Below, one piece after another: positions 53,550 to 62,700 of a stretch of DNA of 64,000 nucleotides. The notes beneath the pieces are model-generated. The model saw only the letters and a list, made by a program, of their open reading frames with translations, had not been told where the DNA came from and did no database searches. The stretch lies in assembly GCF_007830595.1 (NCBI RefSeq), contig NZ_VLLD01000008.1; one strand, written 5' to 3'. The translations under genes were made by a program, and so were the position numbers. Every line of letters starts with the position of its first letter. Positions within the stretch are counted from its first letter, which is position 1. This stretch comes from Treponema_B putidum. Its GTDB lineage: Bacteria > Spirochaetota > Spirochaetia > Treponematales > Treponemataceae.

Positions 53550-53811
53550 GGGTCCAGTCTATAACGGGAGCTGTACAAGGCGCCCCATTGCAGCAAGCAC
53601 AAGCACCGAATGGATCGAAATTGGCCATCCCCTTTGGGCAAATGAGTGAAACGGAGAAATTTCTTTACAAAAACAGTTGGAGTATGTAACATAATAAAAT
53701 ACTCCTTAGCTATTTATATTTCAATCCTGAATTAGTTAAAGCCCCTTGGAAAATAGAAATACTTTGCCCAGAGAATTCCAAGAGTTCTACAAGGTAATCC
53801 AGAGGAGTTAT

Positions 53812-54159
53812 TTAAGTTGGAAATAAGTTCAGCTTAAGAAAGACTCCTTCCAGGAAAAGCATGTATCTTCCTGGTTGATATTCACCCATTGAAAAGATAA
53901 TCAACAAATCATCTTCATTTAAGTAATAAACCTGTAATCGCTGCTCTTTTGTCACAATATTGGATATGCCATCTGATTCCAGATGCAATTTATTTATTAC
54001 ATCTTGTTTGACCGGACAGTCTATTAATTTATGTGGAGTAATGTCATCCACAATAAATAACACAGATTTTCCCTCTATATTTAATTGAAAATCTTTATCG
54101 AATAGTCCATCCTCAATGCCATCGAACAATTTTGTTCTTTTGAATTCTAAAAGTCTCAT
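53812..54159 (-). CDS. Third protein of a ParE-type toxin-antitoxin operon, unknown function
   Basis: A 115-residue soluble protein (LLEFKRTKLFDGIEDGLFDK, RLQVYYLNEDDLLIIFSMGE, GRYMLFLEGVFLKLNLFP). Its ATG overlaps the toxin stop by 4 bases (54156-54159), so it is translationally coupled. No family is recognised. The tight coupling suggests a role with the toxin, such as a chaperone, extra antitoxin or target-related factor. This is inference from context. Confidence 0.65.
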   Translation of the reverse strand: MRLLEFKRTKLFDGIEDGLFDKDFQLNIEGKSVLFIVDDITPHKLIDCPVKQDVINKLHLESDGISNIVTKEQRLQVYYLNEDDLLIIFSMGEYQPGRYMLFLEGVFLKLNLFPT

Positions 54160-54518
54160 CTTCGCTCAATTTTTCCACTATTTAATAATCCGTCGATTCC
54201 ACCCTCAGAAGCAGGAATCTCATATTGTATACCTCCGCAAACCACATGAATAATTGTAACAGTTAAAGTATCTTCATCAACTGCGTAAAAGATTGAATAA
54301 TTACCTACACTGAAGAATCTTATCCCACGAGATATCCACGGTTCTTTTGGATATCTATGATACCGAGACGGCATAAAATTCAAGTCCTGCATTGCTTCAT
54401 AAAGACGCTTAAAAACGGCATCGGCATTAATTTTTGATTTTAAATTATTTAATATGTAAGAATAAATACTACTCAAATCTTCTTTTGCTTGATCTGAAAT
54501 AACAACTTGATATTTCAT
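54156..54518 (-). CDS. RelE/ParE family toxin
   Basis: A 120-residue protein with the ParE-like fold: YQVVISDQAKEDLSSIYSYI at the start, the F-x-x-x-P-x-x-x-x-R core as FMPSRYHRYP, GIRFFSVGNYSIFYAVDEDT, and VTIIHVVCGGI. ParE toxins poison gyrase, RelE toxins cleave mRNA on the ribosome; the target is not decided by sequence. A 20-residue C-terminal tail exceeds the family norm. Its ATG overlaps the antitoxin stop by one base (TAATG). Confidence 0.85.
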   Translation of the reverse strand: MKYQVVISDQAKEDLSSIYSYILNNLKSKINADAVFKRLYEAMQDLNFMPSRYHRYPKEPWISRGIRFFSVGNYSIFYAVDEDTLTVTIIHVVCGGIQYEIPASEGGIDGLLNSGKIERR

Positions 54519-54754
54519 TAAATAAACCTTGACTTTATTTCTTCAAAAGCATCGTTTAAAGGAGTTACATTTCCATTAATCATATCGGTAAAACCTTTAT
54601 TCATATTGGCTTCAAATTCTTCATCCGATTCTTTTAAAAGAGACATCTTTTCGTGTCCATATTGATACATTAAAAACTGCACATATTTGGAAATATCCTC
54701 CAAGTAAACATCCGGTAAGGTTTTTATCTGTTCAACAAGAGTTTCATACGACAT
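54518..54754 (-). CDS. Antitoxin of the RelE/ParE pair
   Basis: ATG 54754 follows GGAGG and gives MSYETLVEQIKTLPDVYLED; a longer frame to 54769 would include the ribosome site. The 78-residue product is acidic and helical, with the YLEDISKYVQFLMYQ helix seen in antitoxins that accompany ParE toxins. It is first in the operon and overlaps the toxin by one base. Confidence 0.8.
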   Translation of the reverse strand: MSYETLVEQIKTLPDVYLEDISKYVQFLMYQYGHEKMSLLKESDEEFEANMNKGFTDMINGNVTPLNDAFEEIKSRFI

Positions 54755-54847
54755 AGATTCCTCCGTCAATATAAACTAACTATGATTATTTTATCGCAAA
54801 TATCCGTTTTTTTCAAGTTCATTTTTTAGCTTTATTCGTGCGGAGGG

Positions 54848-54947
54848 TTTAATACCCCGACGCTCTGCGTCGTAACAAAGGGTATTAAAGCCGACTGCAA
54901 CTACCTTATGAGAACAACATACCTCGATGCTCTGCGTCGGGGTTGTT
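54848..54947. repeat. Two related hairpins after the SanA-like gene
   Basis: First: TTTAATACCC (54848-54857) with GGGTATTAAA (54880-54889), enclosing CGACGC-TCT-GCGTCG. Second: AACAAC (54913-54918) with GTTGTT (54942-54947), enclosing a similar stem with the same GCTCTGC core. The common core suggests a small dispersed repeat. The other sequence in 54755-54952 is unremarkable. Confidence 0.5.
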
Positions 54948-54952
54948 GATTT

Positions 54953-55633
54953 TTAAAAATCCCATGTATCTTTTGCATTTCCCGTTATCGGTATTTTCTT
55001 ACCGAGGAATGTAGGCTTCACATTGAACATTACTAAAAAGAAAGTTTTTACTCTTGCCAAGGCTTCTCTTATTTCCCAGCTTATATGGGTTTCCCTGCTG
55101 TACCTTAAAACCTCAGGAGCTTCATAGGCTATAACATCGAGACCTAATTTTCTTCCTATGTAAACGGCTCTTGCGGTATGGAAGGCCTGTGTTACCACAA
55201 CGGCATCTTCAATACAAAAGATTTCCCGGGCACGGTACATTGTTTCATAGGTAGAAAAACCTGCATGATCCATAAAGATTAGATTTTCGTCAGTGCCGTA
55301 AATATCCTGCATAAAAATACGCATTCTGTTTACCTCATCATAACCCTTTCTTCCGTGGTCACCTGAAATCAAAACTCTTTCAGCTTTTTTGTTTTTTAAA
55401 CAATTTACGGCAGCTTCGATCCTATCCCTCACAACATGCGAAACCGTGTTTTTATAAACTTTAGCTCCGGGTACAATCACAACATATTTTTCCGGCAAGG
55501 CGGAAATGTTTTTATAAATATAAGGTTTTGAATAGCTAAGCATGTAGATGTTTATGCTTACAATTCCTATTAAAATTAGAACAAAAAGAAAAGTAAGGCC
55601 TAAGATTATTTTTTTTAAGGATTTAGATTTCAT
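54953..55633 (-). CDS. SanA/ElyC/YdcF family (DUF218) membrane protein
   Basis: A 226-residue protein with one N-terminal transmembrane helix (IILGLTFLFVLILIGIV) and a DUF218 domain: VVIVPGAKVYKNTVSHVVRD, RVLISGDHGRKGYDEVNRM, STYETMYRAREIF, VVVTQAFHTARAVYIGRKLG. SanA in enterobacteria affects envelope barrier function and vancomycin sensitivity; the biochemical activity is uncertain. A deleted duplicate lies at 53388-53549. Confidence 0.87.
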   Translation of the reverse strand: MKSKSLKKIILGLTFLFVLILIGIVSINIYMLSYSKPYIYKNISALPEKYVVIVPGAKVYKNTVSHVVRDRIEAAVNCLKNKKAERVLISGDHGRKGYDEVNRMRIFMQDIYGTDENLIFMDHAGFSTYETMYRAREIFCIEDAVVVTQAFHTARAVYIGRKLGLDVIAYEAPEVLRYSRETHISWEIREALARVKTFFLVMFNVKPTFLGKKIPITGNAKDTWDF

Positions 55634-55690
55634 GTAAATTAAGGCTCCTTTTAATTATAAATTGCATTTCTTAAAATTTTTTCTTCTCCC

Positions 55691-56965
55691 CTAATCCGTT
55701 TTTTTTCTTAATCTTTTGATTTCTTCCAAGCAAGTTCCAAGGGCACTTTTACCGGGGAAATTATAAATATCGGGAGCAGTGCCGAATTCATCGGTACAAT
55801 ATCCGTCTTCGGTTAAGCCGTACATAAAATCAAACTTTATCAATAAACCGCTGTTGGGAAGAACTATGTACATCGGAGATTTACCGTTTGTTCCGGCTCC
55901 GCCGGTATTAGACCCAACCACTGTTGCAAAACCGCTTTTTTTACAGACATAAGCAAACCGGTCAGCTTCCGAATATACACCGCTATCTACAAGAAGCCAA
56001 AATTTTTTACGCTCACAAGGTTTATATCCGCTAACGGGACGAGGTACAACCGTTTCTTCCAGTCTATAAGCCTTATCGTTTTTTACAGTACCGCAATTTT
56101 TTATATTCGGAACTTCATACCGATTTATATTTTTTGATTTATAATTTTTAAAAAACATATCCAAATAAATATCAGTATATTTATTTTCATTATAAAGGCC
56201 GTAAGATATTATATTCATATCTTTTGTTATATTGAAAGATAGTATTGCTTCGTAATTTTCAGTATATCCTCCGCCGTTATTTCGTATGTCTATTATTATG
56301 TGTTTATAATTTGCCGTTTCAATAAAAAAATTTTCTAAGACTTTTAGATACTCTTGTTTTTCTTCCTCTTCCGTTGTAAGAAAAGATTTGATTTCTATGT
56401 ATGCAATATGATCGGTCTCAATAATCTGTATAAACGGCTTTGAATATTTACGTATTCCTATTGATGACGAATTTTTATTGCTAAAATTACCGATATTTTG
56501 GTAACTAAGAGTCTCTGCTTGATATATATGAGAATAAAAGTTATCTATTAAAGCCTGCTTCTTAATTGATAGACTCTGAGCTGTATTTTCTATTTTTTTA
56601 TAATTAAAATAATAATCAAAATAATCGAAAGGATAAAGATGACCTATATATCTATTTCCAGTAATTTTTCTGCATAAATCTTTATAAAAAAAATAATAAC
56701 CATACTGCATCATAGGATCCGATAAATACCTATATCCTGCCTGTCTTATTTGCTCTAAATCAATTCTTTTGCGTTCACATACTTCAGTAAAGGGATAACC
56801 GGTATAAATAAAATCCCAAAAATATTCATAATCAGCCCTCATTTCTTCAGCAGAAATAAAACCGTATATTACATCATTTTTTTTTGAGATGATAAGAGCT
56901 ATTATAACAAATACGAAAACAAGAATAAATACTACAGTTCGGAATATCAGTTTTTTTATAATCAT
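55691..56965 (-). CDS. S41 family peptidase-like membrane protein
   Basis: A 424-residue protein with an N-terminal helix (about 8-27) and a C-terminal S41 (tail-specific/CtpA-like) domain: HIIIDIRNNGGGYTENYEA, FWLLVDSGVYSEADRFAYVC (with the likely nucleophile in the DSGVYSEAD segment), VVGSNTGGAGTNGKSPMYI and VLPNSGLLIKF. No PDZ domain was evident. It may cleave or bind periplasmic peptides. The A-rich leader has a weak AAAGG ribosome site. The catalytic assignment is tentative. Confidence 0.78.
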   Translation of the reverse strand: MIIKKLIFRTVVFILVFVFVIIALIISKKNDVIYGFISAEEMRADYEYFWDFIYTGYPFTEVCERKRIDLEQIRQAGYRYLSDPMMQYGYYFFYKDLCRKITGNRYIGHLYPFDYFDYYFNYKKIENTAQSLSIKKQALIDNFYSHIYQAETLSYQNIGNFSNKNSSSIGIRKYSKPFIQIIETDHIAYIEIKSFLTTEEEEKQEYLKVLENFFIETANYKHIIIDIRNNGGGYTENYEAILSFNITKDMNIISYGLYNENKYTDIYLDMFFKNYKSKNINRYEVPNIKNCGTVKNDKAYRLEETVVPRPVSGYKPCERKKFWLLVDSGVYSEADRFAYVCKKSGFATVVGSNTGGAGTNGKSPMYIVLPNSGLLIKFDFMYGLTEDGYCTDEFGTAPDIYNFPGKSALGTCLEEIKRLRKKTD

Positions 56966-57154
56966 ATTTTAAGCCTTTACCTAAATTCTATTTCCATTTT
57001 ACCATATATGAAAAATAAGTCAAGCGTGTGGCAAAACAGCGTGATGCAAAACGTTTACAAAGCATTTCCAGAGCAAATGTTTTTACGGAAAAATCTGACG
57101 AATAAAGCTGAAACTAAGGCCTAAATTAACAGAAAATTTTTAAAATCAAGACTC

Positions 57155-57183
57155 TTGCATAAAAATATCAAAAATGCTAAAAT
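57155..57183 (+). promoter_or_regulatory. Predicted efp promoter
   Basis: TTGCAT (57155-57160), 17-bp spacer, TAAAAT (57178-57183), about 27 bases before ATG 57211, with GAGGTG as ribosome-binding site. The remaining 56966-57154 gap shows nothing else. Confidence 0.55.
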
Positions 57184-57210
57184 ATCGCACAATTTTAAAT
57201 GAGGTGAAAA

Positions 57211-57774
57211 ATGATTAGAGGCGGAGATATAGCTAAGGGCACTGTTTTGCTGAATAAGGGAACCCCTTATTTGGTTGTTGAAAGAGAATTTGTAAATCCC
57301 GGAAAGGGTGCGGCCTTTGCCCGTGTTAAAATGAAGAATCTAAGGGACGGATCGGTTTTGATGCAGACTATCAAAACGGCAGACACCGTTGAAGATGCGG
57401 TAGTAGATACACACAAGTGTCAGTATCAGTACAAGGATGGAGACTTATTTATGTTCATGGATACTGAGAGCTTTGAATCGGTTTCCGTACCTTCGGACAC
57501 AGTAGGCGACAAGGAACATTATCTAAGAGAAGGGGATGAATACGATATTCTCATCTGGGAAAATGAACCCATAGATGTCAGGATTCCCACTAAGATGATT
57601 TTTATTGTAGAGCAAAGCGAAAACTATATAAAGGGAGATACTGTCTCTGGAGCTACAAAACCCATTGTTACCGAAACAGGTCTTGTAGTCCGTGTTCCAT
57701 TATTTATCAAACAGGGTGAAAAAATACTCGTAAACACTGAAACTAACGAATATCAGGAAAGAGTTAACAGCTAA
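57211..57774 (+). CDS. efp: Elongation factor P
   Basis: A 187-residue EF-P, which relieves ribosome stalling at polyproline. Three beta-barrel domains are complete. The functional loop lysine is K32 in VNPGKGAAFARVK, as in E. coli-type EF-P modified by EpmA. Other signatures: KNLRDGSVLMQTIKTADTVE, GDTVSGATKPIVTETGLVV. The polyproline-rich linker protein at 4435 and similar envelope proteins are plausible clients. A strong hairpin follows. Confidence 0.95.
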   Translation: MIRGGDIAKGTVLLNKGTPYLVVEREFVNPGKGAAFARVKMKNLRDGSVLMQTIKTADTVEDAVVDTHKCQYQYKDGDLFMFMDTESFESVSVPSDTVGDKEHYLREGDEYDILIWENEPIDVRIPTKMIFIVEQSENYIKGDTVSGATKPIVTETGLVVRVPLFIKQGEKILVNTETNEYQERVNS

Positions 57775-57784
57775 AATAAAAGCG

Positions 57785-57812
57785 GTAATTAAGGGGAACA
57801 CCCCTTAATTAC
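57785..57812 (+). terminator. Hairpin terminator after efp
   Basis: GTAATTAAGGGG and CCCCTTAATTAC form a perfect 12-bp stem with an AACA loop, without a long T-run. Confidence 0.7.
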
Positions 57813-57840
57813 TCCTTAGCTTAACTAAAAGGTAGTACGA

Positions 57841-58053
57841 TTAGGCTACTACGGAACCCGCTTCTGAAAGCTCGTGAATGTAGCCCGTGCGGACGCACAT
57901 ATCAAAAAGATCTTTTTCTATAAAATCTTCACTTATTTTTTGATAGCCGTCTTTATCCATACAAATGCGCAGGATGTATCCGGCATCGGTTTCTTGCAAA
58001 ATGGAACAATATGAGGCGTCGCCTTGAGTAGTTTTTATCGAATATAATTTCAT
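57841..58053 (-). CDS. Small conserved-looking protein of unknown function
   Basis: A 70-residue protein starting at ATG 58053 with GGAGGG upstream; longer frames are unsupported. Beta-rich sequence (KLYSIKTTQGDASYCSILQE, YILRICMDKDGYQKISEDFI). Divergent from tatD. No domain recognised, but the clear ribosome site argues for expression. Confidence 0.65.
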   Translation of the reverse strand: MKLYSIKTTQGDASYCSILQETDAGYILRICMDKDGYQKISEDFIEKDLFDMCVRTGYIHELSEAGSVVA

Positions 58054-58082
58054 ACTTTCCCTCCGTATAGTAATATTTTCGG

Positions 58083-58111
58083 TATACAAAACGATACCTT
58101 TAGTATATAAT
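58083..58111 (+). promoter_or_regulatory. Predicted promoter abutting the tatD start
   Basis: TATACA (58083-58088), 17-bp spacer, TATAAT (58106-58111), then 7 bases to ATG 58119. The upstream ATG at 58110 lies within the -10 box. Confidence 0.5.
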
Positions 58112-58118
58112 GACTCCC

Positions 58119-58940
58119 ATGTACACCGATGCCCATGTTCATATTTTAGACACACTAGAGGAACTAAATTCTCAAAATATAGAAAATCCTATTTTAAAAA
58201 CCTTCGATAAGGAGATATTTTTTTGCGCTTCGGCAAATGAGGCAATCCGGTTTGAGGTTCAAGAAAAAATATGCAGGGAAAATTCCAAGCATTTTATTCT
58301 GTCATTCGGAATACATCCTCAATGCCCGATAGAAGACGAAATACCTTATTTAGAAAAACTCATAACCGAAAAAAGAATAGCCGCTATCGGGGAATGCGGA
58401 TTCGACCTATTTGATGAGCATTATAAAAGCACATTAGAAGCCCAAAAAAAAGTATGGAATACCCAATTAAATCTTGCCCAAAAATCGAATCTCCCCATAG
58501 TTGTACACTGCCGCAAAGGAATGCACCTCATATTCGATGATGCAAAAACTCTAAAGAAAATAAGTGCGGTTATCTTTCATGGATGGGCTGGCTCCGTAAC
58601 CGAAGCAAGGTCATTTCTAAAAAAAGGAGTAAATGCTTATTTTTGTATCGGCAAAGGATTGCTCCGCGGACAAAAAGCTCAAATAGAAACTGCTGCAAAT
58701 TTAGAAACCGGAAGACTTTTAACCGAAACGGATGCCCCATACATGAGTCTAAAAGAAGAAAACTTATCTCTTCCAACAGATATAAAAACGGTCTTTTCGG
58801 CTTTCGCAGAATTAAGAGCTAAATCGGAAGGACTTTCAAACTATGATGAAAAAAATTACAAAAATTATACGGAAGAATTAAAAGATTCAATCTTTGAGAA
58901 TTTTAAAAAAGCATATAATATCCGTTTTAACGGCAATTGA
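58119..58940 (+). CDS. tatD: TatD family metal-dependent hydrolase
   Basis: A 273-residue amidohydrolase-fold protein starting MYTDAHVHILD, which supplies the HxH metal ligands (His6, His8). Further ligands: GECGFDL, PIVVHCRKG, VIFHGWAGS, LLTETDAPYM. TatD enzymes are DNases or D-aminoacyl-tRNA deacylases. ATG 58119 is chosen from the promoter position and the family start. The next gene follows by 32 bases but has its own promoter. Confidence 0.87.
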   Translation: MYTDAHVHILDTLEELNSQNIENPILKTFDKEIFFCASANEAIRFEVQEKICRENSKHFILSFGIHPQCPIEDEIPYLEKLITEKRIAAIGECGFDLFDEHYKSTLEAQKKVWNTQLNLAQKSNLPIVVHCRKGMHLIFDDAKTLKKISAVIFHGWAGSVTEARSFLKKGVNAYFCIGKGLLRGQKAQIETAANLETGRLLTETDAPYMSLKEENLSLPTDIKTVFSAFAELRAKSEGLSNYDEKNYKNYTEELKDSIFENFKKAYNIRFNGN

Positions 58941-58965
58941 TTTTTTTTTAATCTTATTCTAAAAT
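58937..58965 (+). promoter_or_regulatory. Sigma-70 promoter abutting the YmdB-like start
   Basis: TTGATT (58937-58942), 17-bp spacer, TAAAAT (58960-58965), then 7 bases to ATG 58973. It overlaps the end of tatD, and no Shine-Dalgarno sequence lies between. Confidence 0.55.
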
Positions 58966-58972
58966 AAGCCTT

Positions 58973-59770
58973 ATGAAACAATTTATAAGAATTTTTATGG
59001 GCGGAGATGTTTGCGGTAATCTAGGACTTCAAACTTTACAAAAACATTTGCCCTTGATAATAGAAAAAGAAAAAATAGATTTCTGCGTGGTAAACGGAGA
59101 AAACACGGCACACGGTGTAGGGATAAAAGATGACCAGACGGAACTATTTTTTAATGCAGGCGTTGATGTTATAACTGGAGGAAATCATACACTGGAAAGA
59201 TTTGATATCCGTATGAACTTCGGTAAGGACAGAAGAGTTTTGAGGCCTCATAATTTTCCTCTTGCTCAAGGCTCGGGACTTGCAGTTATCGAAAAAACCG
59301 GAATCAAATATAGCGTAATAAATCTTCAAGGAAGAGAAAATATGAGGGCCATCGACTGCCCATTCCAGTCCATTGATTTTCTTTTCTCTTCGCAAAATGA
59401 AAATAATTTATCCGAGTCGATTAACATTATAGATTTCCATGCAGAATCTACAATGGAAAAAGAAGCCCTCGCCTTTTATGTCGACGGCCGAGTATCTGCT
59501 TTTGCAGGTACACATACTCATACTCAAACGGCAGATGAAAGAATCTTACCGAACGGCACGGCTTATATTACCGACCTCGGAATGATAGGAGCTAAAGAGT
59601 CCGTAATCGGAGGGAGCCCCTTTACAGCCATTACAAGAACAAAGAGCCAAGTTCCGCAGCGGGTTGAAGTCATGGAAGAAGGAGTTGCAATATTTTGCGG
59701 CTTAATCGCAGAGATAGATACCGAAACAAAAAAAGCCGTTTCGGTAAAAAGAATTCAAATCACTTCATAG
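58973..59770 (+). CDS. YmdB-like metallophosphoesterase (TIGR00282 family)
   Basis: A 265-residue phosphoesterase with ligand motifs FMGGDVCGN, VVNGENTAHGVG, DVITGGNHTLERFD, IDFHAESTMEKEAL and AGTHTHTQTADERILPNG. YmdB of B. subtilis hydrolyses 2',3'- and 3',5'-cyclic nucleotides and affects cell-fate decisions. The usual gene order beside RNase Y is not seen here. No Shine-Dalgarno sequence precedes the ATG. Confidence 0.9.
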   Translation: MKQFIRIFMGGDVCGNLGLQTLQKHLPLIIEKEKIDFCVVNGENTAHGVGIKDDQTELFFNAGVDVITGGNHTLERFDIRMNFGKDRRVLRPHNFPLAQGSGLAVIEKTGIKYSVINLQGRENMRAIDCPFQSIDFLFSSQNENNLSESINIIDFHAESTMEKEALAFYVDGRVSAFAGTHTHTQTADERILPNGTAYITDLGMIGAKESVIGGSPFTAITRTKSQVPQRVEVMEEGVAIFCGLIAEIDTETKKAVSVKRIQITS

Positions 59771-59793
59771 GCTTTTAACTGATTTTTATCTCT

Positions 59794-62700
59794 TTAAAAA
59801 TCTACCTTTCCTGAAATTCCTGCATTTATGTTGAGTAAAAAAGAATTTGATGTTGTAGAAGCGCCTTCCAATTCTGCAAATATTTTTATTTCACCGTGAG
59901 AACCTATCTTTGTAGATTGTAAATGCTTAAAAGAAAACTTGTAGTTAAGTTTTTGTAAATTCTTATTTTGCGAGAACTCTACAGAAAGTCTTTCTTCTCT
60001 GCTATCCGATAGAGGTATTTTTGAAAAAGTTTCTATTATTAATCGGGGAAGAGATGAGCCTCCTTTGTAAGAAAAAATAAAACTGAATTTTTCTTTCCAT
60101 TCGTCGGTTAAGAATTTCTGCATATCTATTTTTGAAGCCGTATATAAAAACTCGTTTTCAATGCCCAATTTATTATTTAAGCTAAAGAAAAAATAAAGAC
60201 TATGAATTGAATTAAAATTAAATTTAAAAAAGTCTTTTCCAAACGAAAAACCGAATTTGTAAAGCCTATTCAACTCATCTTGATCATAAAATTTAAACCA
60301 ATCAAAATGGCCGTATTTTCCGGAAATATTCAAAGCCGTATATTTAAATAAAAAATCAAGCCCGTATATATTTACAGGCGATTTACCGGTTTGAGATGAT
60401 TGAACCAGCCTGGATAATGATGAGCCGAATTCAATGGGTACGTATAAATCTTTGATAGAACCGCTTATCAATCTTGAAACAGAGAATCCGTAAGAATTAA
60501 AAAAGCTGTAAAATAAATTTTTATTTTCGGTTTGTATCTGACTGTTTATTCTTTGATCGAACATGTCATAAAAAAACGGTTTGGAAAATAACCAATATTG
60601 TTCACCTAAACCAGTAAACAAGGAATTCAAATCCAAAGCATAGGATTTAAGTTTTTCAGCTTCTATAGCCTTTTTCTCTTTTGTAATTTTTCTTTTTATA
60701 ATCGGAGAGAAAAATATTTTCCCCGTATTGAATGGTACGGAAATTTCAATACCTGTTTCATCACCTGATTTTTTTTCTGTTTTATTTTGGAAATCTATTT
60801 TTGAGAAAGCTTCAAAATTAAAACCTGACAGTCTAAAACCTGTTTTATCTTCTTCATTTGCAAAATAGTTAAATAAAAACTTTAGAGCGGCAGCTCTGTT
60901 TTCGGCATTTTTTTCGCCTATTGAGTACATATCGATTAAGCTTTTTTTCCATGCTTCATAATATGATAAGGATGAAGGATAAAAATCGGTTCTGTATTTT
61001 TGCCCCACAGAAAAATTAGTCTGAGTATATATTGTTCCGAATTTTGCCTGCGGAATAATAGGCGCAATTGATGCGAATATTTTTTGAGAAGCATAATCTT
61101 TATTGTAGTCAATAGCGGTAATATAATTTATATCTATATATTTTTGAAAATCAATTTTACATTCACGCCTTAGAATAGAATCATGTATGTTAACAAAAAA
61201 ATCTTCCGAAGCATTAAAAAAATAAATCGGCATTATTACGGAATGGCCGTAACTTTCAATAATATTCAATTCCGATTTTTTTTGTAAAAAATCGGCTTTT
61301 AAGGATAACAAACCTGCTAATTTTATTTTCCATATATCAAGTGCTGCATTAGTTTTTGTATGAAGATTTAAAGACTTTTTATCACTTATAAAATTTTCTT
61401 CAAAATAAAAAAGAGGATTAGAAAAAATGGGTACATTATTTTTAGAATATAAAGAGCCTGTAAAACTATAATTAAAATATGTTTTATTTTGAAAAGAGTA
61501 AAATTGTTCTCTTGCTTTTTTATTACGATCAACATCGGATTCAAAACCTATAACAGTTCCTGTTTTTATTTTTTGGTTTTGATAATCTATACCGCTTGAA
61601 AGTTTATATGTATCAATAGGAATAATTTTTTGTTTTGCCGTTTCCCAATCACCGGAACCTGCAAAAAAAACATCCAACCCTTTAATCGGTTTCCAGTGCG
61701 CACCTCCTGCAAATCTTATAGTACCCGAATCCGAATAGGTCACGCCTTCTTTCCATTGGATTTCTACAATATCATTTGAAAAAATAGGTTCATCTATCGT
61801 TAAAGTATGATTGGATTCATTATAAGAAAAGTTGAATATCCTTATTTTATTTTTAAAAATACGGATACTTCCCGGAATAGCCGTATCGGGTAAGCTAAAC
61901 CCTGGTGTTGGAGTATAATTTTTGCATAATATTTGTAAACTTAAATTGGTCTCATCGGAATTACCTTGAAGATATATTTTATAATCCGTTTTGAAAAACG
62001 GAAACATTTGTTCGGGATTACTAAAATCATAGTCTTTACTTAAATCCAAAACCTGGATAAATTTCAGTTTTTGAAAATCACTTAAAAAATTATCTGTTGT
62101 CTCTGTATTCGCCGTAAAATGAGGATTCACATTTTGATTATATGTGTAGACAACCGATGAGGAAGAATCCCCTTCGACTTGAGGCGCATTATACCTTGAG
62201 GCAATTTCAAAAGGCGAAATTTTTTTTTCTTTTAAAACCAAATAATCCTTACCAAAAATATTTTTTTTATATCCTTCAACATTAGCGGGAATAGAATTTG
62301 CTAATTCATTTATTTCCGGGATTGAACCTAATACTGAAAAATAATTTTTGACTTTACTTAAGTGTGTATCAGCAGGATTATTCGTATCTGACGGATTGGG
62401 CTCTAAATCAAAATAATTTATAGCCACCCCTTCAGGATAAGATTTTTTTAATGATAAGACTTTTAAACGCGGGTCAATCGAAAATTCATCAGAACTTAAA
62501 CGCCTCCATTGACTGCCTGCAAAATCTTTAACAAAAATGGAAACGGGTTTTCCATATAAATTATCTACGGGAATATAAAAATGTTTGCCCCTTTGCCAAG
62601 CGTTAATCGAAATTTTATTTTCTATAATTTCAGTATTGCCATAGTATGTTTTTGAATTATATTCGGAGCTTTCATATCTGAGTACTGCATCAGCGTTCCA

